NCBI RefSeq assembly: GCF_013391805.1 | Contig: NZ_CP058364.1 | Coordinates: 620,501 to 684,500, forward strand | DNA: 64,000 nt | DNA from: Galbibacter sp. BG1 | GTDB taxonomy: Bacteria; Bacteroidota; Bacteroidia; Flavobacteriales; Flavobacteriaceae | Reading direction: 5' to 3' | Part shown: positions 45,959 to 55,456 of the stretch, one piece after another | Numbering within the stretch: the first letter of the stretch is position 1 | How the letters are laid out: each line of letters starts with the position of its first letter | The notes under the pieces: generated by a model | Told to the model about the DNA's origin: nothing | Database searches by the model: none | The model's input: only the letters and a program-made list of their open reading frames with translations | Translations under genes and position numbers: made by a program

Positions 45959-46855
45959 TTATAATTTATTGATTAGGGCAGCTTCCTTTTCAAACTTTTC
46001 ATCAGAAGGATTTACCTCTTTTGCCTTTTGGAGATAGAAGCTAGCTTTTTCCTTATCATTTTGAAGTCGGTACAACTTGGCTAATTGCATGTAAACATCT
46101 GATAAAGGAATTACACTTTCGGGTGAGTATAAGCTTTCAAAAGTCAATAAATGATGGATCCCTACTTGTTTCTTATAATTATAGTTTGCTGAAACTTCCC
46201 CAATTTGATAGTGAATATCTTTTCTTTTATAAGTTCTGGTAGGAAAACCTTTTTCAGCAACCATATCCAACGCTCTTTTGTTGTAAACTTCGGCCAAATC
46301 ACTATTTCCTTCTTCCTTTTCAATAAAAGCTTTGGATAAAAAGCCTTCCAACGGCGAAATGGAAGATAGTTCCTTAGAATATTGATAAGCCTTATCTGTA
46401 CTGCCACCTAAAATACCTGGGAGTTTTAAATAGAGGTCGATAGAAGCCCAACGCACCTCCAAATTTTCAGGGTCGAGCTGAGCCGCTTTTTTAAAATGTT
46501 TTTTTACATCCCCTAAAACGGAAAGTGCCCGTATTTTACTTTCTAAGGCAATCATCCCTAAAACACCTCCATATTTAAAATGATAATTGGCATTTTCTGG
46601 AAATTGGTTTACTAGCTCTTTGTAATATTTAGAAGCTTCATCCCAATTCTTTTCAATACCATAAACATCGCCTAACCGTTCCGTTATTTTAGGATCTTTC
46701 CTTTTATTGTAGGATGCCAGCAATAACTCCCGAGCTTCTTTTATGCTCCCTTTTTTTATTAAACTATTTGCCTGTTCTAGACTGCTATCCTGTGCTGAAA
46801 GGCTATAACCATTCAACACAATTAAAAAGACACAAAAAATACGAATTGGAAACAT
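45959..46855 (-). CDS. TPR-repeat exported protein
   Basis: This 298-residue protein (start moved to the ATG that gives MFPIRIFCVFLIVLNGYSLSAQ, a clean signal peptide) consists mainly of tetratricopeptide repeats. Examples are SSLEQANSLIKKGSIKEARELLL, GIEKNWDEASKYYKELVNQFPENANYHFKYG and LYRLQNDKEKASFYLQKAKEVNPSD. TPRs usually mediate protein contacts; no partner is indicated. The longest frame would overlap the upstream DUF4136 gene by 44 bases, whereas the chosen start leaves a 10-base gap. Confidence 0.82.
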   Translation of the reverse strand: MFPIRIFCVFLIVLNGYSLSAQDSSLEQANSLIKKGSIKEARELLLASYNKRKDPKITERLGDVYGIEKNWDEASKYYKELVNQFPENANYHFKYGGVLGMIALESKIRALSVLGDVKKHFKKAAQLDPENLEVRWASIDLYLKLPGILGGSTDKAYQYSKELSSISPLEGFLSKAFIEKEEGNSDLAEVYNKRALDMVAEKGFPTRTYKRKDIHYQIGEVSANYNYKKQVGIHHLLTFESLYSPESVIPLSDVYMQLAKLYRLQNDKEKASFYLQKAKEVNPSDEKFEKEAALINKL

Positions 46856-46865
46856 GGGAAATGGT

Positions 46866-47393
46866 TTATTTTCTTTGTGGCGGATAATTGGAGAATACCT
46901 TTTCTGCAACTTTCTTTAGTTTTTCGCTGCGCATGGCGGGTGTCATCTGTTCGGAAATTGTACCCTCGCTCACAGCCTGCCAAACCAATTCATCATTTGC
47001 AGCATCCACAATATCAACAGTTATTTCGCGGTAAGATTCGTTTCCACCTACAGGCACACCTACGGAAACACCACCTCCCATATTTCTTCCGGTTCCACCA
47101 ATACCAATTCCTACAGAACTATTATTGGGCTTTGGCCTGCTCGCGCTGACGATATTGATATAAATATCTGGGGTGGAAGAATTTTCGTAGCCACGAGCTT
47201 CCATGATACTGTCGATGTTACGCATTAACCGCTTGTTGTCCAACTGGCTTAAACCAGTTTGCAAGTCGGGGTAGTAATCGTAGCTTTTATATTCGGAAAA
47301 ATCTGTTTTCTTATCGTAGTCGTAAGCTACTTGCACCCCACCGCATGCAGTAAGTAAAATAAAGCTTACAAGCCAAAAGGATTTAAAGTTCAT
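46866..47393 (-). CDS. DUF4136 lipoprotein
   Basis: This 175-residue lipoprotein has the lipobox FILLTACGG (Cys17), followed by VQVAYDYDKKTDFSEYKSYDYYPD, the typical start of DUF4136. A glycine-rich segment (VGIGIGGTGRNMGGGVSVGV) precedes ITVDIVDAANDELVWQAVSEG. The family is common in envelopes and of unknown function. It probably forms an operon with the TPR gene 10 bases downstream. Confidence 0.85.
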   Translation of the reverse strand: MNFKSFWLVSFILLTACGGVQVAYDYDKKTDFSEYKSYDYYPDLQTGLSQLDNKRLMRNIDSIMEARGYENSSTPDIYINIVSASRPKPNNSSVGIGIGGTGRNMGGGVSVGVPVGGNESYREITVDIVDAANDELVWQAVSEGTISEQMTPAMRSEKLKKVAEKVFSNYPPQRK

Positions 47394-47434
47394 AACGTTT
47401 CTTTTTCTTAAATGTAAGCAAAAAAAAGTACTTG

Positions 47435-48448
47435 TTATGCCTCTTCTTCTTTATTAAGCATGTTCCACAGTTTATCTTTTAATTCCTGAATCCCTTGCTG
47501 GGCTACCGAGGAGATAAACATATAATTCACTTCTTTAAATTTACCGTCTAATTCTTGGGCCATTTCTGCCTTCAATTCGTTATCCAACATATCGGACTTG
47601 GAGATGGCGACTAACTTTTCTTTATCGAGCAGTTCCGGATTGTATTTTTGAAGTTCGTTTAAAAGAATTTCATATTCCTTATAAATATCCTTGGCATCTG
47701 CTGGAATTAAAAATAATAGGGTGGAATTACGCTCTATATGACGTAAGAAGTAATATCCCAACCCTTTCCCTTCTGATGCGCCTTCGATAATCCCAGGAAT
47801 ATCGGCCATTACAAAACTGCGAAAACCACGATATTCCACAATCCCTAAATTAGGTTTAAGCGTGGTAAACTCATAATCGGCTATTTTTGGCTTTGCAGAT
47901 GTGATTACCGATAACAAGGTTGATTTCCCAGCGTTTGGAAAGCCCACAAGTCCTACATCTGCCAGTAACTTTAATTCCAATAAAATTTCGACTTCTTCAC
48001 CTGGAAGTCCCGGTTGAGCATAACGAGGGGTTTGGTTGGTAGACGATTTAAAATGATTGTTCCCTAGTCCACCTTTACCACCTTGGGCAATTATTTTTTC
48101 TTCCCCATCTTCGGTGATTTCAAATAAAACCTCATTGGTTTCTGGATCTTTAACTTGGGTACCCAAGGGTACTTTTATATAAACATCATCGCCATCGGCA
48201 CCAGTACTGGTTTGCTTGCTACCATGTTCCCCATGGCCAGCTTGAAAACTTCTTTTAAACTTAAAATGAAAAAGTGTCCATAGGTTTTTATCCCCTTGAA
48301 TAATTACATGGCCACCGCGACCGCCATCTCCACCATCTGGGCCACCATAGGCTACATATTTTTCCCGGCGTAAATGCGCAGAACCTTGTCCGCCTTTACC
48401 CGAAGCCACTTTTATCTTTACATAATCTGTAAAATTCCCTTCTGTCAT
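47435..48448 (-). CDS. obgE: GTPase ObgE/CgtA
   Basis: Obg (337 residues) is an essential GTPase of large-subunit assembly and stress signalling. The glycine-rich Obg fold is at the N-terminus ([37 protein letters not shown]). The G domain follows, with the P-loop [32 protein letters not shown] and the specificity motif AISKSDML. There is no C-terminal extension, the short form expected for flavobacteria. It is separated from adk by 161 bases. Confidence 0.97.
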   Translation of the reverse strand: MTEGNFTDYVKIKVASGKGGQGSAHLRREKYVAYGGPDGGDGGRGGHVIIQGDKNLWTLFHFKFKRSFQAGHGEHGSKQTSTGADGDDVYIKVPLGTQVKDPETNEVLFEITEDGEEKIIAQGGKGGLGNNHFKSSTNQTPRYAQPGLPGEEVEILLELKLLADVGLVGFPNAGKSTLLSVITSAKPKIADYEFTTLKPNLGIVEYRGFRSFVMADIPGIIEGASEGKGLGYYFLRHIERNSTLLFLIPADAKDIYKEYEILLNELQKYNPELLDKEKLVAISKSDMLDNELKAEMAQELDGKFKEVNYMFISSVAQQGIQELKDKLWNMLNKEEEA

Positions 48449-48609
48449 TTAAATATGTTTTTTAATACGCACACAATTCTATATTATAGTTCTGTGTAAT
48501 CATTGTCGGTCTAAGCTTGTCGAAGACTTTGTTCTTAAAAATTCACCTATACTTCGAAAGGCTAGCTAAGTACGATAGCAGTATTTGTTTAGTGTAGAGG
48601 ACGTTTTAT
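48449..48609. other. Spacer between adk and obgE with inverted-repeat and repeat-like motifs
   Basis: A 27-base imperfect palindrome (ACACA ... CTATATTATAG ... TGTGT, about 48471-48497) is followed by a motif that reads TTCGACAAGCTTAG on the minus strand, inside GTCT/AGAC arms. Similar TTCGACAAGCT strings are, to my knowledge, frequent between genes in Bacteroidota. No coding sequence is present. Function unknown. Confidence 0.35.
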
Positions 48610-49182
48610 TTAAAGCGCAGCAATAACCTTACTAAGGCGCTCTGTAATTTCTTCTATAGATCCAATTCCATTAACACTGTGAAACTTCCCTTGGTCTTTG
48701 TAATATTCCATCAACGGAGCCGTTTTTTCATTATATTCTTCAAAACGGTTTCTTATTTTGTCTTCGTCTTGGTCGTCACTTCTCCCGCTCACTTTTCCCC
48801 GCTCCAATAAACGGCCAATAAGAATCTCATCATCTGCTTCCAAAGCTATGGTAGCGTGAATTTTCATGTCTTTTTCTTCCATTAAATGGTCTAAAGCGAT
48901 GGCTTGAGCTTTCGTACGTGGAAAGCCGTCAAAGATAAATCCGCTGGCCTCAGGATTCTTTTCCACCTCTTCTTTTAGCATATTAATGGTTACCTCATCT
49001 GGAACCAAGTCCCCCTTATCAATATAAGATTTTGCCAATGTACCTAATTCAGTCCCGTTTTTAATGTTGTATCTAAAAACATCTCCGGTAGATATGTGCT
49101 TTAAGTTGTATTTTTCTTTTAAAAAGTTAGCTTGTGTACCCTTACCTGCTCCGGGTTTCCCGAACAGTACTAAATTGATCAT
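48610..49182 (-). CDS. adk: Adenylate kinase
   Basis: Adenylate kinase (190 residues) interconverts ATP, ADP and AMP. The P-loop is LVLFGKPGAGKGTQANFL, with the AMP-binding KHISTGDVFRYNI, the conserved GFIFDGFPRTKAQA and the lid start LLERGKVSGRSDDQDE. The lid is short, with no zinc cysteines, hence the 190-residue length. It starts one base after the hpt stop, so the two nucleotide-metabolism genes form an operon. Confidence 0.97.
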   Translation of the reverse strand: MINLVLFGKPGAGKGTQANFLKEKYNLKHISTGDVFRYNIKNGTELGTLAKSYIDKGDLVPDEVTINMLKEEVEKNPEASGFIFDGFPRTKAQAIALDHLMEEKDMKIHATIALEADDEILIGRLLERGKVSGRSDDQDEDKIRNRFEEYNEKTAPLMEYYKDQGKFHSVNGIGSIEEITERLSKVIAAL

Positions 49183-49183
49183 A

Positions 49184-49717
49184 TTATTGTTCTTTTATTT
49201 GATATACTTCTGGTAAATTTCTTCCTAATTCATCATAATCAAGCCCATAACCTACAATAAATTTGTTCGGTATTTCGATCCCTACGTAATCTATATTATA
49301 CTCGCCACTATAAATGTCTGGCTTGTAAAACATGGAAGCAATTTTAAATCGCTTTACATTAATCCTAGAAAACATAGAAACAAGTTCCTTTACTGTTTTT
49401 CCTGTATCGATAATGTCTTCCAAAATAATTACACTTCTGTTTTCCACGTTGTCGGGAACATCTAAAAGTGTTTTTACGATTCCGGTTGAGGAAATACCGT
49501 GATAAGAGCTTAACTTAACAAAACTAATTTCGCAGTCTTGGTCGTAATGCTTCATAAAATCAGAAGCAAACATAAAAGCCCCATTGAGCACGCAAATAAA
49601 AATTGGCGTCTCATTTTTAAAATCGGCTTTTACCTTTTCCACCATTTTTTTTATAGCGGCATCTATTTCTTCAGCAGAAATAAAAGGTTCGAAATATTTA
49701 TCGTGGAGCTTAATCAA
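49184..49717 (-). CDS. hpt: Hypoxanthine phosphoribosyltransferase
   Basis: Hpt (177 residues) salvages hypoxanthine or guanine with PRPP to give IMP or GMP. The PRPP-binding motif is VIILEDIIDTGKTVKELV. Other conserved segments are IFICVLNGAFMFASDFM and FIVGYGLDYDELGRNLPEVY. The start codon appears to be TTG (49715-49717), giving MIKLHDKYFEPF; no ATG is available near the N-terminus. A TATCTTTG promoter box lies 22 bases upstream, and adk follows one base after the stop. Confidence 0.95.
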   Translation of the reverse strand: MIKLHDKYFEPFISAEEIDAAIKKMVEKVKADFKNETPIFICVLNGAFMFASDFMKHYDQDCEISFVKLSSYHGISSTGIVKTLLDVPDNVENRSVIILEDIIDTGKTVKELVSMFSRINVKRFKIASMFYKPDIYSGEYNIDYVGIEIPNKFIVGYGLDYDELGRNLPEVYQIKEQ

Positions 49718-49739
49718 TGTTCTAAAAATTATAAAGTTG

Positions 49740-49747
49740 CAAAGATA
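49740..49747 (-). promoter_or_regulatory. -7 promoter box of hpt-adk
   Basis: TATCTTTG on the minus strand is an exact TAnnTTTG box, 22 bases upstream of the TTG start of hpt. This implies a leader of only about 16 bases. A matching TTTG at the usual spacing was not found. Confidence 0.5.
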
Positions 49748-49906
49748 CCATTAAGATTTTTGTTTTCCATTAAATTTAGCTGTTTTCAAGAATATATACT
49801 CCTTTTCCTTAAAAAAATAACGTTTTCACCAACAAAACAACATAAATTACTTCTTCAAGAACCGTAATTCTAAAACAATAAAATATGCACTTCTCATATT
49901 TAACTG

Positions 49907-49914
49907 TATTTTTG
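49907..49914 (+). promoter_or_regulatory. -7 promoter box of purK
   Basis: TATTTTTG matches TAnnTTTG and lies 67 bases before the purK start, giving a leader of about 60 bases. No clear -33 box was found, so confidence is moderate. Confidence 0.4.
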
Positions 49915-49981
49915 CAAGGATTTTTAGATTTCTAAGATTTACTTCTGAAAAGTAACAACAGGACAAAAGAAACTGAGCACT

Positions 49982-51136
49982 ATGAATTATTTTTCTTCTG
50001 ATTTTAAATTAGGCATATTAGGCGGCGGACAACTAGGTAAAATGATGCTTTACGAAACCCGAAAGTACGATATACAGACCTTGGTGATCGACCCGAGTGA
50101 TGAAGCTCCCTGCAAAATTGCCTGCAACGAGTTTTTCAAAGGAGACCTTATGGACTACGATACGGTTTATAACTTCGGAAAAAAGGTGGATGTGCTTACT
50201 TTTGAGATTGAAAATGTAAATGTGGAGGCGCTGGAACAATTGGAAAAAGAAGGGAAAACCGTATATCCATCTGCCAAAACACTTAAAACCATTCAGAATA
50301 AAGCAAAGCAAAAACTGTTTTATGTAGACCATAACATTCCTACGGCAGATTTTAGCCGTTTTGCTTATCCAGATGAAATCTTGACCGCCATTAAAAACGA
50401 AAGTCTTTCGTTTCCATTTGTATGGAAGAGTGCCCGCTTTGGCTACGACGGGCAAGGAGTGAAAATAATTAAAACATACTCCGATCTAGACAACCTCCCA
50501 GAGGGGGAATGCATTGCCGAAAAAATGATTCCATTTAAAAATGAACTGGCCGTAATTGTGGTTCGAGACCCCAAGGGAAATGTAAAAACCTATCCTGTGG
50601 TAGAAATGGAATTTCATCCTGAAGCTAACCAGGTGGAATACGTAATTTGTCCTGCAAGGATAGATAAGGAAGTTGCCAAAAAAGCTCAGTTGGTGGCATT
50701 AAAGGTTTCTCAAGCCTACAATCATGTTGGGTTATTGGCAGTAGAAATGTTCCAAACACAGGATGATGAGATTTTAGTGAATGAAGTAGCTCCAAGACCA
50801 CACAATAGTGGGCATTATAGTATCGAAGCTAGTTACACCAACCAGTTTGAGCAGCACCTTCGCGCCATTTTAGGGTTGCCCTTAGGTAAAACGGAAAGCA
50901 AGGTTGCGGGTATTATGGTAAATCTTGTTGGAGATGAAGAATATACTGGCCCCGTGGTTTATAAAAACATAGAAAAAATTATGGATATGGACGGTGTAAC
51001 GCCACATATCTACGGAAAAAAACAAACTCGTCCATTTCGAAAAATGGGACACGTTACCATTGTTAATGAGGATGTCGCCCAGGCCCGTGTAATAGCAGCT
51101 CAGGTTAAGAAAAGTATTAAAGTAATTAGCGAATAG
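49982..51136 (+). CDS. purK: N5-carboxyaminoimidazole ribonucleotide synthase (PurK)
   Basis: PurK (384 residues) uses ATP and bicarbonate to carboxylate AIR to N5-CAIR in purine synthesis. The ATP-grasp protein starts FKLGILGGGQLGKMMLYE and has FPFVWKSARFGYDGQGVKII, then VEMFQTQDDEILVNEVAPRPHNSGHYSIE. Its partner PurE is encoded 9.3 kb further on the same strand, with the sulfatase/cytochrome operon between them. That separation is unusual, since the two are generally neighbours in related genomes. Confidence 0.96.
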   Translation: MNYFSSDFKLGILGGGQLGKMMLYETRKYDIQTLVIDPSDEAPCKIACNEFFKGDLMDYDTVYNFGKKVDVLTFEIENVNVEALEQLEKEGKTVYPSAKTLKTIQNKAKQKLFYVDHNIPTADFSRFAYPDEILTAIKNESLSFPFVWKSARFGYDGQGVKIIKTYSDLDNLPEGECIAEKMIPFKNELAVIVVRDPKGNVKTYPVVEMEFHPEANQVEYVICPARIDKEVAKKAQLVALKVSQAYNHVGLLAVEMFQTQDDEILVNEVAPRPHNSGHYSIEASYTNQFEQHLRAILGLPLGKTESKVAGIMVNLVGDEEYTGPVVYKNIEKIMDMDGVTPHIYGKKQTRPFRKMGHVTIVNEDVAQARVIAAQVKKSIKVISE

Positions 51137-51176
51137 GGCTAAAATTCTAATCGCCTACACATTAAAAAAATCCTTA

Positions 51177-52919
51177 TTATTTAAAATAGGTCTCTTCACT
51201 TGGCTTAAATCCAATTCTATGAGCCTTAACCACTAATTGCTTATTGGTTTCTATGGAAATAGGTTCTTTATAAATTTGCCAGCCTGGAACCAGCTCTTCT
51301 TTACTATTCACCCATTGAAAACCAATGGAAGCCCCTTCTGTAGCAGAAGACAACACCAGTTTATCCCCTTCTTTTGCAATTATAGGTTTAGCGGTAGTGG
51401 GTTCCTCGAAGTAAGTACCTCTTTTTTCTAGATAATCTTTCTCTGGTATTAATCCCAAATCGTTGGTTTCCGTTATCCATGTATCCATGGCCTGAGAAAG
51501 TTCTTTAATTTTTTCAGCATAGTCTTCCTTATCCGCCAAATTATGGAGTTCATCTGGGTCTTTTAAGGTATCGAACAATTCAATGGAATCTTTTTGTTTA
51601 CGAAACCATTGTGCTTGAAATTTGTTTAATTGCCCTAAGGAATCCAGTCGTAACAGCTCCTGCATAATGGGCATCTGCTCCCTGTAAGACACCGGCAAGT
51701 AGTATGGCTTATTTGGAATGTAGTTTCTAATGAGTTTATAGCGCTTGTCCCGTACAGCACGTATCCTGTCGTGCAATAAGTCAAAACGGTCGGCGGCGGC
51801 AAAAATATAATCCCTTTTATTTTTATCCTCATAGGCACCCATCCAAGCCCGTCCATCACAATATTCGGGAGTGGGCACTCCCGCTAGGGACAAGAGCGTA
51901 GGTTTAAAATCGACAAAGCTTATTAATTGATCGTCTGTTTTACCTGCTAATTGTTTTTTGGGAAACCTCACAATCATAGGTACCTGCAAACCAGAATCGT
52001 ATACTGTACGTTTTTGTCGGGGTAATGGCCCTCCATGGTCGGTGTACCAGAAAATTATGGTATTCTCCAATAAATTTTCGGCTTTCAATTCGTCTAGAAC
52101 TTCCCCTACCTTATCGTCCAGCACTTTAATGTTGGAGTACATTCTTCGTACATCCTTCAAGGCAACCTCGGTAGTTGGCAAATAAGGTTCCACCGGCACT
52201 TCCAAATTCTCATCAATCCATAAAGAATCTTCTGCACGCTTCCATATTTGAGATTCGTGGGTATCGGTAAAATTAAATATGGCAAAGAAAGGTTTGTCTT
52301 TTGGTCTATTCTTCCAATGTGCTTTGTCACTACTTTCGTCCCAAGCGGTCATCTCACATCGGAACTGATAATCTTCTTTTACATTATTGGTACAATAATA
52401 TCCTGCCCTCCTTAAATACTCACTATGCATATGCACTTCAGGAGCCACGTTTGCTTCGTAGGCGGTAACTTCATAATTCTCAATACGCTCATCACTCACA
52501 TCAAAACTAAACCAAGGGCCAGTTCGCATGTGCATGGTACCAGAATGGGTTGGATACATCCCTAAAGCAATTGCGGCACGGCTGGGAGCACAAACACCCG
52601 ATGGAGAATACACATTGGTGTAAGTAACCCCTTCTTTAGCGAGCTTACTTATATTGGGAGTCGTTACGGTGGAATCTCCGTACATGGGTAAATATGGACT
52701 CAAATCTTCTGCTACGATCCAAACTATATTTGGTTTTTCCGGGAGCTCTAAAGTGCTGTATGCCACTTCTTGGACTTCCTCACCACCAAGAACCGAATTA
52801 TTAGATTTAGAGTCTTTTTTTTGGCACGATAAAAAAAGAAAACTTACCAACACAAATGCTAACCTAAAAGGTTTGGTGTTTTTTAAAATATTTTTGGAAA
52901 TAATCATTGCGTTATCCAT
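51177..52919 (-). CDS. Cys-type sulfatase lipoprotein
   Basis: This 580-residue sulfatase of the alkaline phosphatase superfamily hydrolyses a sulfate ester or sulfamate. The lipobox cysteine is Cys32 (SFLFLSCQKK). The metal-binding VWIVAEDLSPYLPMYGD precedes the formylglycine motif CAPSR (Cys110 in YSPSGVCAPSRAAIALGMYPTHSG), so activation by a formylglycine-generating enzyme, not in this window, is needed. The VAEDLSP form is common in heparan N-sulfatase-like members, but the substrate is unknown. Its ATG overlaps the stop of the gene upstream by one base (TAATG). It is the last gene of the operon. Confidence 0.9.
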   Translation of the reverse strand: MDNAMIISKNILKNTKPFRLAFVLVSFLFLSCQKKDSKSNNSVLGGEEVQEVAYSTLELPEKPNIVWIVAEDLSPYLPMYGDSTVTTPNISKLAKEGVTYTNVYSPSGVCAPSRAAIALGMYPTHSGTMHMRTGPWFSFDVSDERIENYEVTAYEANVAPEVHMHSEYLRRAGYYCTNNVKEDYQFRCEMTAWDESSDKAHWKNRPKDKPFFAIFNFTDTHESQIWKRAEDSLWIDENLEVPVEPYLPTTEVALKDVRRMYSNIKVLDDKVGEVLDELKAENLLENTIIFWYTDHGGPLPRQKRTVYDSGLQVPMIVRFPKKQLAGKTDDQLISFVDFKPTLLSLAGVPTPEYCDGRAWMGAYEDKNKRDYIFAAADRFDLLHDRIRAVRDKRYKLIRNYIPNKPYYLPVSYREQMPIMQELLRLDSLGQLNKFQAQWFRKQKDSIELFDTLKDPDELHNLADKEDYAEKIKELSQAMDTWITETNDLGLIPEKDYLEKRGTYFEEPTTAKPIIAKEGDKLVLSSATEGASIGFQWVNSKEELVPGWQIYKEPISIETNKQLVVKAHRIGFKPSEETYFK

Positions 52920-54286
52920 TAATTTAAAATTTCAGGTATGGTTATATCTTTATTCTTAGCCTTAAGTCTCGCAACCCCTTCTGAGGTTACTTGGGTATTT
53001 CCCATATACAGTTTTTTCAATTCTGGAAGGTTTTCGAAATAGTGCAAACAGTTGTCTTCCACATTTGTATTAAAGAGGTTTAAGGCTTCCAAATGATTTA
53101 ATTTTTCGACAAAAGAAAGTTCCTCACAACCAATACTGGTATGGTCCAATTCCAATCTTGTTAAGTTTTTAAAATTGGCTAAAGCTTCCAAATTAGAGGT
53201 TTTGATTTCGGTATTACTTAAAGAAAACCAAGTGACATATTCTGAGAATTCATTTATTGCCTGTAGTGCCTCGTCGGTAAATACTTTTCCGATAAAAGTT
53301 ACATCCAATAAGCTGTTTTGTTCCCCTAGTTGCCTTACCAAAAAGTTATTTTGCTGAATTTTCTGTAACTCAAGGCTGTCTAAAGCTGGTAATTTAACTT
53401 TTGTATACCATGGAGATGGTTTGGTGTTTATATTGTAGTTACTCCATAAAATTTTCTGAATATCATCTTTTACCTCAAAATTTTTCAGCGTATCGTTATA
53501 AGAAGCTCCTTGTAAAATCCACCATTCCAAAAGTTTAATCTCATAAAAAGTAAGTATCTCTTTTGTTGGCGGCATGTATTTAATATTGGTAGGGGACATC
53601 GTTATTCGTTTAAACAATTCGCTTTTTTCTGGTTTTCCCACAACTATGGTAGAACCACTGCTTCCTCCTTTTTTCAATGAGTCTATATGCGCCATATTTA
53701 ACCCTCCCCTGGTTACCTCATCATTATGACAAGATACACACTTCCTATCTAGAATGGGATGAATAAGTTGTGCATACACCACAATAGAGTCTGGCGACTG
53801 TGCGGTTAACTTGGTTATATTTTTGCCTTTTTCTTCAGTAATTTTTTTTACAAACCCTGGGGCATATTCAGTTAAATAATTCTGTCCATGGGTTAAATTT
53901 CCGCCGTGATGGCCTTCAATAGCAATTAAAAAAAGTACCAATATGTTGAAAATGGATTGTACACTCCCATTAAATCTATCTGCATTTCTTTTCAAATAAT
54001 AGCCTAGGATAAAAATGAAAATCAACAGAATCCCCAACCATCGATGCCAAAACAACTGTTCTTCGACATACAGCCCCGTATCGGCCAAAAGCCAGCCAAA
54101 AAGTGCTGTTAAAACACAAGATATGGCTGCCAAAAGCCAAGCAAGGGCAATTATATTATAATTCTTTGTTTTTCTGAAATAGCCAATCCACTCCAATAAA
54201 ATAGCGAGAATTACAAATCCGATAGGCAAATGAACGACTAAGGGATGAAGGCGACCGAAGAATATAGAGGAGTCTAATAAAACCAT
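52919..54286 (-). CDS. DUF2231-cytochrome c (PSCyt1-type)-LRR fusion membrane protein
   Basis: This 455-residue protein joins three parts. Residues 1-130 form about four membrane helices of the DUF2231 type, with conserved histidines in GRLHPLVVHLPIGF, FWHRWLG and EGHHGGN. Residues 170-265 are a planctomycete-type cytochrome c domain with heme motif CVSCH (183-187) and a possible distal methionine in KYMPPTKE. Residues about 325-455 are leucine-rich repeats (SNLEALANFKNLTRLELDHT; LEALNLFNTNVEDNCLHYF). It is a plausible membrane electron acceptor for the operon. It is coupled to the sulfatase by TAATG overlap. The actual function is not known. Confidence 0.82.
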   Translation of the reverse strand: MVLLDSSIFFGRLHPLVVHLPIGFVILAILLEWIGYFRKTKNYNIIALAWLLAAISCVLTALFGWLLADTGLYVEEQLFWHRWLGILLIFIFILGYYLKRNADRFNGSVQSIFNILVLFLIAIEGHHGGNLTHGQNYLTEYAPGFVKKITEEKGKNITKLTAQSPDSIVVYAQLIHPILDRKCVSCHNDEVTRGGLNMAHIDSLKKGGSSGSTIVVGKPEKSELFKRITMSPTNIKYMPPTKEILTFYEIKLLEWWILQGASYNDTLKNFEVKDDIQKILWSNYNINTKPSPWYTKVKLPALDSLELQKIQQNNFLVRQLGEQNSLLDVTFIGKVFTDEALQAINEFSEYVTWFSLSNTEIKTSNLEALANFKNLTRLELDHTSIGCEELSFVEKLNHLEALNLFNTNVEDNCLHYFENLPELKKLYMGNTQVTSEGVARLKAKNKDITIPEILN

Positions 54287-54336
54287 TATACAGCTTATAT
54301 TTTTTAAATCAATTATGATGTAGATTTTTTATTTTA

Positions 54337-55395
54337 CTAAACCTTGGTAAGCTTAATAGGATATGTTTTTCCTGAAAACCATTGTGGAACGTAAATGTTT
54401 TCATCATTATCAATACACACATCGTGCGGGTTTAAAAAGGTGCTGCCATCATACATTGGAGATTCCAGTATGCCATTCTTATAATTCGGTTCACTTCCGC
54501 CAGGTAACGAAACTACTTTATTATTTTTATCGAGTACGGCTACCATCCCATCGTACTTCCACCAATCTTTGGTAACTATGACAGCGAAATATATATTTTC
54601 GCCATGTATTACCGGGCGACATATAGAACAACCGGGTAATTTAACGGTTTCTATATATTTTCCGTCCATGGTAAACCTTTTAAATTCCTGCTTTCCCCGA
54701 GAAGTTATTAATAGGGTGGGAGTATTTGGATTCCGTAAATCTACCGTTATTCCGTGACAGCAATCAAAGGTTTCATCTGTAATTCCTTTACCTCCAAAGT
54801 ATCTTATAAATTCTCCTTTGGAGTTGTATTGTGTAATATAATTTTCGCCGTATCCATCGGCAATATATAGATCGCCATTGGGTGCAACAGCTGTTTCCGT
54901 TGGCTTAAACAGATTTGCATCTTGGTACCCTTCGAACTCTTTGGGTGCGCTAAACGTTTGTATAATTTTACCATCAAGAGTAGTTTTAAAAACTTTATGC
55001 ACCTCAGGATCGGTAATTAAAAGAAATTGATCGCTTCCTTCTCCCGCAATAGTAAGCCCATGGGCTCCGGGAAAACTGTCGCCCCACGAGCTTAAAACTT
55101 TCCCAGATTTATCGTAAATTAAAATATTGGCATTATGCTCTCCCGAAACCGTTAATATTAAACGGCCGCTGTCGTCCATAACCATCTCATGACAGTCGTT
55201 AATTGGTACTTTGGCAGGATCTTGAATGCCCCACTCTTTATTGACCTTGTATTGAAAATTGCCATGTCCAACAATTTTATTTTTATCCGCCTTATTATCT
55301 TTTTCCTTTCCTAGTGAAATATGTGGCAATACCATTCCCGCCGAAGCCGCCATCATTGTTTTTTTTACAAAATTGCGACGTTGGTTATGTTTCAT
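54337..55395 (-). CDS. Tat-exported six-bladed beta-propeller (NHL-like) protein
   Basis: This 352-residue protein has a twin-arginine-type signal (NQRRNFVKKTMMAASAGMVLPHIS) and a propeller with NHL-like blades: HGLTIAGEGSDQFLLITDPEVHKVFKTTLDGK, ETAVAPNGDLYIADGYGENYITQYNSKGEFIRYFG and NPHDVCIDNDENIYVPQW. A DCCHGITVD segment has adjacent cysteines. Such propellers occur beside DUF1501 and DUF1553 genes and may bind or modify a polymer; relatives include peptidylglycine-amidating lyase-like propellers. Activity unknown. It lies 50 bases upstream of the DUF2231 gene and 61 bases downstream of the DUF1501 gene. Confidence 0.82.
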   Translation of the reverse strand: MKHNQRRNFVKKTMMAASAGMVLPHISLGKEKDNKADKNKIVGHGNFQYKVNKEWGIQDPAKVPINDCHEMVMDDSGRLILTVSGEHNANILIYDKSGKVLSSWGDSFPGAHGLTIAGEGSDQFLLITDPEVHKVFKTTLDGKIIQTFSAPKEFEGYQDANLFKPTETAVAPNGDLYIADGYGENYITQYNSKGEFIRYFGGKGITDETFDCCHGITVDLRNPNTPTLLITSRGKQEFKRFTMDGKYIETVKLPGCSICRPVIHGENIYFAVIVTKDWWKYDGMVAVLDKNNKVVSLPGGSEPNYKNGILESPMYDGSTFLNPHDVCIDNDENIYVPQWFSGKTYPIKLTKV

Positions 55396-55456
55396 AATAA
55401 TTGGTTTAGTTGTTTTTACTGAATAATTGTAATGTCACTGATTTTTTTAGAACCTA

